A stretch of 8,899 nt of DNA from Desulfobacterales bacterium. Its GTDB lineage: Bacteria > Desulfobacterota > Desulfobacteria > Desulfobacterales > Desulfobacteraceae. The first letter of the stretch is position 1. Each line of letters opens with the position of its first letter. Position numbers and translations under genes: made by a program. Below are positions 6,134 through 8,899 of the stretch, piece by piece. Below the pieces are notes generated by a model. The model saw nothing but the letters and a program-made list of their open reading frames with translations, had not been told where the DNA came from and did no database searches. Location of the stretch: the NCBI GenBank assembly GCA_022361135.1, contig JAKSBM010000507.1:1-8899 (forward strand), written 5' to 3'.

Positions 6134-7756
6134 ATGAAACTGGCCCTACTCAGCAATGTGAATATGGAACCCATGAAAACCTTCTTTCCCCAAGCGGTTT
6201 TCACGGGATTTAACCAATACATGAAGGAATTACTCACCCGGGAGTTAATCCAGGCCGAAACACCGGAGACGGTCTGGCTCCACCTGGATGCCCGGGAACT
6301 GGCCGGAGACCGATTCCACGCCATCCCCGGAGAGGAAGGGGTCCTGGAGGAGCAGACCCGGGAATGGGTGGGACTTTTGGCCCAATGCGCCCGGGATTTT
6401 CCCACCACCACCTTTCTGGTTTCCAACCTGGTCTTTCCCCCGGACAACCATGCCGGCCTCCTGGCTCCGGCCCCGTTCACGGAATTGGAAAACCGACTCA
6501 ACGCCCTCCTGGCCCAGGAAATCCAGGAGCAGCCCAATGTCCTGGTCCTGGATGTTCGGCAACGGGTCTTCCTCCGCCATGGATTTGAACAGATCATGGA
6601 TGAACGCTTCTGGTACCTGGGACGCATCCCATACGCCCAAAAGGGGTTTGAAGCCCTGGCCCGGGAGGTGAATCAACTTTTGGATGCCCACCGGGGAAAA
6701 CAGAAAAAGGTCCTGGTTCTGGACCTGGACAACACCCTCTGGGGCGGGGTGGTGGGGGAAGAAGGCCCCCTGGGGGTGGACCTGTCCGAGGACGGCATGG
6801 GAAAGGCCTTCCGGGATTTTCAAAAGGAAATCAAGGCCCAGAAAAGGATGGGCGCCCTTTTGGCCCTCTGCTCCAAAAACAACCGGGACGACGCCATGGA
6901 GGTCTTTGAAAAAAATCCCATGATGGTCCTCCGGCCCGAAGATTTTTCCACCATGGAAATCAATTGGGAGCCCAAGGCCGTCAATATCCAGAACATGGCC
7001 CAGACCTTGAACCTGGGGCTGGATGCCTTTGTCTTCATCGACGACAACCCCGTGGAGCGGGAATTGGTGAAAACCACCCTGCCCCAGGTCACGGTGCCGG
7101 AGTTCCCCAAGGACCCCACGGCCCTGCCCACATGGTTTCTGGAATCCGTGGTCTACCCCCATTTTGCCAAACGCCACCTCACGGCCGAGGACCGGAAAAA
7201 GACCGAGCAATACCAGAAAAATGCCCAACGCAACACCCTGGCCCAAAGCCTGGACATGGAGAGCTTCATCCAAAACCTGGACATCAAACTCACCTTCCAC
7301 ATCAACCCGGAGGAACAGGTCCGCCGCCTGGCCCAGATGACCCAGAAAACCAACCAGTTCAACCTCACCACCCGGCGGTACACGGAAGCGGATCTCCGGC
7401 GGTTTGTCCAATCCCCGGATTTCCAGGTTTTTTCATTGGAATACGAAGACAAATTCGGCAAGGAGGGTGTCATCGCCCATGCCATTGCCCGCATGGAGGG
7501 AGAAACCGCACGTTTGGACACCTTCCTCTTGAGTTGCCGGGTCATTGGCCGGCAGGTGGAAGACCGGTTTTTCCTGGACATCCTCAAGGCCCTGCCCCCG
7601 GAAATCAATACCATTGCCGGAGAATACATCCCCACGCCCAAGAATGGGATGACTGCGGAATTCTATCCCGGGCAAGGGCTCAGACCCGCCGGGGACCAAG
7701 TATTCACCGGCACCGTCGCTGCATTGATAAATACACTGGACAGAAAATCGGAATAA
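6134..7756 (+). CDS. FkbH-like HAD-IIIC family protein (probable glyceryl- or hydroxyacyl-ACP forming enzyme)
   Basis: A 540-residue protein with the full FkbH architecture. Residues 1 to about 180 form the N-terminal SGNH-like region, starting MKLALLSN. The HAD core follows: DLDNTLWGG (197-205, nucleophile D197, acid/base D199), ALCSKNN with S247/K248, and FIDDNP with D303/D304. The C-terminal GNAT-like FkbH domain shows QMTQKTNQFNLTTRRY (401-416), DKFGKEGVIAHAI and LSCRVIGRQVED (466-477). All HAD catalytic positions are present. Characterised homologues in methoxymalonyl-ACP and tetronate pathways take 1,3-bisphosphoglycerate, dephosphorylate it and load D-glyceryl onto an ACP thiol. The ACP gene 3 bp downstream fits this exactly. 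There are no PKS genes nearby; the neighbours are nonulosonate enzymes, so the glyceryl group probably ends up on a sugar. An ATG 8 codons upstream (6110) is possible, but the GGAGG at 6122-6126 supports 6134. Confidence 0.9.
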   Translation: MKLALLSNVNMEPMKTFFPQAVFTGFNQYMKELLTRELIQAETPETVWLHLDARELAGDRFHAIPGEEGVLEEQTREWVGLLAQCARDFPTTTFLVSNLVFPPDNHAGLLAPAPFTELENRLNALLAQEIQEQPNVLVLDVRQRVFLRHGFEQIMDERFWYLGRIPYAQKGFEALAREVNQLLDAHRGKQKKVLVLDLDNTLWGGVVGEEGPLGVDLSEDGMGKAFRDFQKEIKAQKRMGALLALCSKNNRDDAMEVFEKNPMMVLRPEDFSTMEINWEPKAVNIQNMAQTLNLGLDAFVFIDDNPVERELVKTTLPQVTVPEFPKDPTALPTWFLESVVYPHFAKRHLTAEDRKKTEQYQKNAQRNTLAQSLDMESFIQNLDIKLTFHINPEEQVRRLAQMTQKTNQFNLTTRRYTEADLRRFVQSPDFQVFSLEYEDKFGKEGVIAHAIARMEGETARLDTFLLSCRVIGRQVEDRFFLDILKALPPEINTIAGEYIPTPKNGMTAEFYPGQGLRPAGDQVFTGTVAALINTLDRKSE

Positions 7757-7759
7757 CGC

Positions 7760-7999
7760 ATGGATCAAAACCTCATATTGGAAAAAGTCAAAACCCAGGC
7801 CGGACAAATCTTCACCATGGATCCGGACGACATCCAAACCGAAGACAGCCACAAAACCATCAAGGGCTGGGACTCCCTGGCCCACCTCCGCCTTTTCATG
7901 GCCCTGGAAGCGGAATTCGCCATGAAATTCGATGTGGGTGAAATGACCGGCAGCCGGACCATCCAAGACATTGTCCAGCTCATTGCCCGTCGGAGTTAA
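7760..7999 (+). CDS. Stand-alone acyl carrier protein
   Basis: A 79-residue protein with the typical acyl carrier fold pattern and the phosphopantetheine attachment site GWDSLAHLRL, in which S39 would carry the prosthetic arm after activation by a holo-ACP synthase. It is acidic around helix II (ALEAEF, 48-53), as expected for partner recognition. GWDS instead of the DSLD motif of fatty-acid ACPs marks it as a pathway-specific carrier. It starts 3 bp after the FkbH stop codon and ends 3 bp before the PseG-like gene, so it is almost certainly the thiol acceptor of the FkbH reaction. The weak ribosome site (GGA about 7 nt upstream) suggests translational coupling to FkbH. Confidence 0.9.
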   Translation: MDQNLILEKVKTQAGQIFTMDPDDIQTEDSHKTIKGWDSLAHLRLFMALEAEFAMKFDVGEMTGSRTIQDIVQLIARRS

Positions 8000-8002
8000 G
8001 CC

Positions 8003-8899
8003 ATGGGATTTCCCCCTTCGGCCGGAGCAATGGACATGAGACCGCCCCTGGCCGTCATCCGGGCCGACGGCGGCAGCCGAATGGGTGCCGGCCACCTCAT
8101 GCGATGCCTGGCCCTGGCCCAGGCGTGGCAACGGCGACGGGGCCAGGTGGTCATGGTCTCCCATTGCGACATCCCGGAGCTCAAACAGCGATTCATCCAC
8201 CTGGGCTGTGACTGGCTGGATGTGCCGGAGCGGGAAATAAAAAATCCAGCCTGGGCCTGGGAAAGCCTTCAAGGCCGAATGGATATCCGCCCGGAAACCG
8301 ATTGGTGGATCCTGGACGGCTACGGCTTTGACACGGCCTACCAAAGGGCCCTGGGACGGACCGGCCTCCCCCTGCTGGTCCTGGACGACCACCAGCACCT
8401 GCCCAGCTACCATGCCCACATCCTCTTGAACCAGAACAGCCGACAGCTGGATTCAACCTATGTCCTGGAGGGGGATACCCGCCTCCTCTCCGGCCCCGGG
8501 TTCGCCCTGCTCCGGGAGGAATTCCAGGCCCCCACGGCCCCGGAGATTCCCGCCCGGGCCCAGAACATTCTGGCCACCCTGGGGGGGGCAGACCCGGACC
8601 GGGTCACGGAAAAGGTCATGGCGATCCTGGATAAAATTCCCAGGGGGGATTTCCAAATCCATATTCTGGCAGGCCCGGCCAACCCCGCCCTGGAAGCACT
8701 CCTGGCAAAGGGCAGGACAGCCAAACATGCCACCACCATCCTGGCGCCGGTGGAGGAGATGCGTCCCCTGATCCAATGGGCCGACCTGGTGATCACAGCC
8801 GGGGGAAGCACCTGCTGGGAACTGGCTGCCCTGGGCGCTCCCATGGCCGTCATTGCCACGGCGGACAACCAAAGGGCCCTGGTCCAGGAACTCCGCACC
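8003..8899 (+). CDS. pseG: PseG-like UDP-sugar hydrolase (UDP-2,4-diacetamido-2,4,6-trideoxy-L-altrose hydrolase), 3' end cut by the right edge
   Basis: I translated 299 codons with no stop before the window edge; PseG proteins are usually about 340-360 residues, so some 40-60 residues are missing. PseG removes UDP from the 2,4-diacetamido-trideoxy sugar, giving the substrate of PseI. The GT-B-type fold is marked by IRADGGSRMGAGHLMRCLAL (19-38, with H31 in the GxGHxxR position of the catalytic histidine of Campylobacter PseG), LDGYGFD (104-110), LDDHQHLPSYHAHILLNQN (127-145), LLREEF (169-174), TLGGADPD (192-199), ITAGGSTCWELAALG (264-278) and ADNQ (287-290). ATG 8003 lies 3 bp after the ACP stop, with GGAG about 8 nt upstream. 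Starts at 8030 or 8036 would bring the N-terminus closer to the family norm, and 8036 also has GGAG 8 nt upstream, so the true start is uncertain. Substrate identity follows from the family; if an acyl group other than acetyl is present, specificity may differ. Confidence 0.88.
   Translation, partial: MGFPPSAGAMDMRPPLAVIRADGGSRMGAGHLMRCLALAQAWQRRRGQVVMVSHCDIPELKQRFIHLGCDWLDVPEREIKNPAWAWESLQGRMDIRPETDWWILDGYGFDTAYQRALGRTGLPLLVLDDHQHLPSYHAHILLNQNSRQLDSTYVLEGDTRLLSGPGFALLREEFQAPTAPEIPARAQNILATLGGADPDRVTEKVMAILDKIPRGDFQIHILAGPANPALEALLAKGRTAKHATTILAPVEEMRPLIQWADLVITAGGSTCWELAALGAPMAVIATADNQRALVQELRT

Noticed and set aside
6245..7411. 388-codon minus-strand open frame opposite the FkbH gene
   Set aside because: It is antisense to a complete FkbH protein with all catalytic motifs; its composition is shadow-like.
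6964..7941. 325-codon plus-strand frame overlapping the FkbH and ACP genes
   Set aside because: It is out of frame with both, dominated by Gly, Pro and His, and lacks any domain likeness.
7433..8419. 328-codon minus-strand open frame across the FkbH, ACP and PseG-like genes
   Set aside because: It overlaps three recognised genes on the opposite strand and shows no domain signature.
1..8899. CRISPR arrays, tRNA or rRNA genes, insertion sequences
   Set aside because: No regularly spaced repeats, RNA gene signatures, transposase motifs or terminal inverted repeats were seen.

Overview
The window is a 58%-ish GC (estimated by eye), tightly packed bacterial segment with two oppositely oriented transcription units separated by a divergent intergenic region of about 290 bp. 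Family content suggests a Gram-negative, sulfate-reducer-like proteobacterium or Desulfobacterota member. This is inference only: an HrpB helicase, an L-2-amino-thiazoline-4-carboxylate hydrolase-family protein and a nonulosonic-acid/FkbH cluster occur together most plausibly there, but no taxonomic marker such as rRNA is present.

Left unit (minus strand, 1-2617): a 168-residue protein of the ATC hydrolase family is followed 27 bp downstream by hrpB, a DEFH-box ATP-dependent RNA helicase whose C-terminal end lies beyond the left edge. The two probably form one transcript. hrpB appears to start at TTG because no ATG lies between the upstream in-frame stop and the conserved N-terminus.

Intergenic region (2618-2909): it contains a strong Shine-Dalgarno for the minus-strand gene, an 8-bp inverted repeat, a TTGACA-type promoter candidate facing right and an AT-richer stretch, but no convincing gene.

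Right unit (plus strand, 2910 to the right edge): six collinear genes, four of the five junctions only 3-12 bp wide. In order they are a two-domain zinc-motif methyltransferase, a sialic/pseudaminic acid synthase (NeuB/PseI family), a 315-residue GNAT-like acyltransferase, an FkbH-like HAD protein, a stand-alone acyl carrier protein and a PseG-like UDP-sugar hydrolase cut by the right edge. PseG-like and PseI-like enzymes are consecutive steps of CMP-pseudaminic acid synthesis, which feeds flagellin or surface polysaccharide glycosylation. The acyltransferase, FkbH and ACP genes lie between the two.

FkbH homologues load a glyceryl group from 1,3-bisphosphoglycerate onto an ACP. My main hypothesis is therefore that this operon makes a nonulosonic acid carrying an unusual N- or O-acyl group (glyceryl or a derivative) delivered from an ACP by the GNAT-like protein and possibly methylated by the first gene product. 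PseB, PseC and PseF homologues are not in the window and would be expected further right or elsewhere.
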